Source: Lysobacterales bacterium
Lineage (GTDB): Bacteria > Pseudomonadota > Gammaproteobacteria > Xanthomonadales > Marinicellaceae
Direction: 5' to 3'
NCBI GenBank assembly: GCA_027083915.1
Contig: JALWML010000158.1
Location: 1 to 6,253, forward strand
Length of the DNA: 6,253 bases
A program made the translations under genes and the position numbers. Every line of letters begins with the position of its first letter. The first letter of the stretch is position 1. Below the pieces are notes generated by a model. The model did no database searches, was not told where the DNA came from, and saw only the letters and a list, made by a program, of their open reading frames with translations. Below are positions 5,324 to 6,253 of the stretch, one piece after another.

Positions 5324-5389
5324 ATGAATATGAATTTAACAGTTATCCGCCATCATCACCGCCACTTTCAATTGGACGGTGCTTGGTGA
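5324..5389 (+). CDS. hisL: Histidine operon leader peptide
   Basis: A 21-residue open frame, MNMNLTVIRHHHRHFQLD then GAW and TGA, with four His codons in five positions (10-12 and 14; codons at 5351-5359 and 5363-5365). It precedes an attenuator and hisG. The E. coli counterpart has seven consecutive His codons; this one is interrupted by Arg. Its function is to be translated: a ribosome starved of His-tRNA stalls here and changes the RNA fold downstream. A second in-frame ATG at 5330 is an alternative start and would leave a few bases more of leader. Confidence 0.85.
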   Translation: MNMNLTVIRHHHRHFQLDGAW

Positions 5390-5459
5390 TATGCGTTAAA
5401 TAAAACATTTAAACAAATTACAAAAGCCCCGTTAGATTAACATCAGCGGGGCTTTTTTT
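5357..5459 (+). promoter_or_regulatory. His operon attenuator (pause hairpin and antiterminator)
   Basis: Two exclusive folds can be drawn. GACGGTGCTT (5375-5384) pairs with AAGCCCCGTT (5424-5433), with one mismatch and one G-U, and would sequester the left arm of the terminator: an antiterminator. The same segment also pairs with the His codon region (CACCG 5357-5361 with CGGTG 5377-5381), as a pause hairpin. A ribosome stalled on the His codons would break the pause hairpin and favour antitermination; one that reaches the stop at 5387 covers 5375-5384 and lets the terminator form. A weak hairpin (GTTAAAT/ATTTAAAC, 5395-5414) lies between. Confidence 0.7.
5422..5459 (+). terminator. Attenuator terminator before hisG
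   Basis: The stem AAAAGCCCCG/CGGGGCTTTT (5422-5431, 5447-5456) with a 15-nt loop is followed by a run of T to 5459. It ends 25 bp before the hisG ATG, so it can only work as a conditional terminator of the his operon. Confidence 0.88.
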
Positions 5460-5484
5460 ATCCCGAAAAACACAGAGAAAAGAC

Positions 5485-6253
5485 ATGAATAAAAACATAA
5501 AAATAAAAATGGCAATACCAAAGGGTAAACTGCAAGTCGAGATTGTAAAGCTACTCGAAGAAGTTGGCTTGTCTTTTAAAAGTAACGAGCGTAACTACCG
5601 ACCCGTTTGTTCGGATTCACGTTTTGAGATTAAGTTATTGAAATCTCAAAACATTCCAAAATTGGTTGAACTGGAGCAACACGATATTGGCTTTGCTGGG
5701 TTGGATTGGATTGCAGAGCAAAAAGCCGAGGTCAAAGTATTGAAATCTTTGGGGTTTAACCCAGTAGAAATTGTGGCCTGTATTCCGGATGATTGGGATT
5801 ATGCCGATTTGAAAAAACGTAAAATCATTGTTGCCACCGAATACAAAACCTTAAGCGATAAATTTTTAAGTGAAAATGGGTTTGACTACCAATTAATTCG
5901 TTCCTACGGTGCTACCGAAGTGTTTCCACCTGAGGATGCCGATATGATAATTGACAACACCAGCACAGGCACAACCATTTTAGCCAATCACTTAAAAATT
6001 GTTGATACGGTTTACACCAGCAACACCCAATTTTTTGCCAACCAAGCCTGTCTCGATAATCCTGAGAAAAAGGCCATCATTGATGACATGTTGGTGTTAA
6101 TGAATGGTGTGTTAAATGGACGTAAACGAGTCTTACTAGAAATGAACTGCGATGAAGCTAATATTGAAAAAGTAGTAAATTTATTACCCGCCATGCGCGC
6201 ACCAACAGTGGCTAAACTATATAATAGCAAGGATTATGCCGTGCGAGCAGCGG
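5485..6253 (+). CDS. hisG: ATP phosphoribosyltransferase, long form (3' end cut by window edge)
   Basis: The frame is open from ATG 5485 to the edge, giving 256 residues. HisG joins ATP and PRPP, the first and feedback-controlled step of histidine synthesis. Visible are the N-terminal IPKGKL (11-16), the conserved DIGFAGLDWI (67-76), VATEY (116-120), and the PRPP-binding loop DNTSTGTT (157-164). The start of the C-terminal ACT-like regulatory domain follows (RVLLEMN at 215-221, then LLPAMRAPTVAKLY at 233-246). This makes it the long, histidine-inhibited form that needs no HisZ; about 30-40 residues should be missing. AGAGA at 5474-5478 is a fair ribosome binding site for this ATG; the in-frame ATG at 5509 (MAIPKGKL) is the alternative. 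The sequence looks unlike E. coli HisG in detail. Confidence 0.93.
   Translation, partial: MNKNIKIKMAIPKGKLQVEIVKLLEEVGLSFKSNERNYRPVCSDSRFEIKLLKSQNIPKLVELEQHDIGFAGLDWIAEQKAEVKVLKSLGFNPVEIVACIPDDWDYADLKKRKIIVATEYKTLSDKFLSENGFDYQLIRSYGATEVFPPEDADMIIDNTSTGTTILANHLKIVDTVYTSNTQFFANQACLDNPEKKAIIDDMLVLMNGVLNGRKRVLLEMNCDEANIEKVVNLLPAMRAPTVAKLYNSKDYAVRAA

Noticed and set aside
5357..5359. His-coding stretch as part of a longer CDS or a metal-binding protein
   Set aside because: A stop at 5387 and the attenuator and hisG downstream identify it as a leader peptide.
6012..6230. Minus-strand open frame of 72 codons
   Set aside because: It is antisense to the hisG coding sequence.
1..6253. CRISPR array, tRNA, rRNA, phage or defence genes
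   Set aside because: No regularly spaced repeats, cloverleaf sequences, integrases, transposase genes or effector motifs were seen on either strand.

Overview
This window reads as ordinary chromosome from an AT-rich Gram-negative bacterium, most likely a gammaproteobacterium. The support is a lipid A-type acyltransferase, a TrmH resembling the enterobacterial one, a RhlE-type helicase, a histidine operon leader peptide with attenuator, and a Gac/Csr(Rsm)-type small RNA with an upstream palindrome. I cannot name the genus.

Layout. 1-303 (-): N-terminal part of a RhlE-like DEAD-box RNA helicase that runs off the left edge. 304-477: divergent, overlapping promoters. 478-1074 (+): secreted Sel1-repeat protein. 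1068-1934 (-): LpxL/HtrB-family acyltransferase starting at TTG, its stop overlapping the Sel1 gene tail to tail. 1935-2485: a 551-base gap that is far from empty. On the minus strand it holds a probable CsrA/RsmA-titrating sRNA (about 2196 down to 2009) with nine GGA motifs, five of them in predicted hairpin loops, and a strong terminator; an 18-bp GacA/LetA/UvrY-like palindrome lies just upstream, beside a 127-bp segment bounded by 14-bp inverted repeats. 2486-2923 (+) dtd and 2939-4378 (+) a gamma-glutamyltransferase homolog form a short operon. 4369-5016 (-): trmH, overlapping the previous gene tail to tail. 5017-5484: an orphan plus-strand terminator, then the his promoter, a His-rich leader peptide and its attenuator. 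5485-6253 (+): hisG, cut by the right edge.

Themes. Several genes concern RNA and translation (helicase, tRNA deacylase, tRNA methylase). The two regulatory RNAs are the most informative parts. The sRNA would couple a BarA/UvrY- or GacS/GacA-type two-component system to CsrA by sequestering it. The his leader would couple His-tRNA supply to transcription of the histidine operon through ribosome stalling at four His codons. I saw no defence system, CRISPR array, tRNA or rRNA. The region looks like core genome apart from one candidate MITE-like insertion and a HisG sequence that looks unlike the common enterobacterial form.
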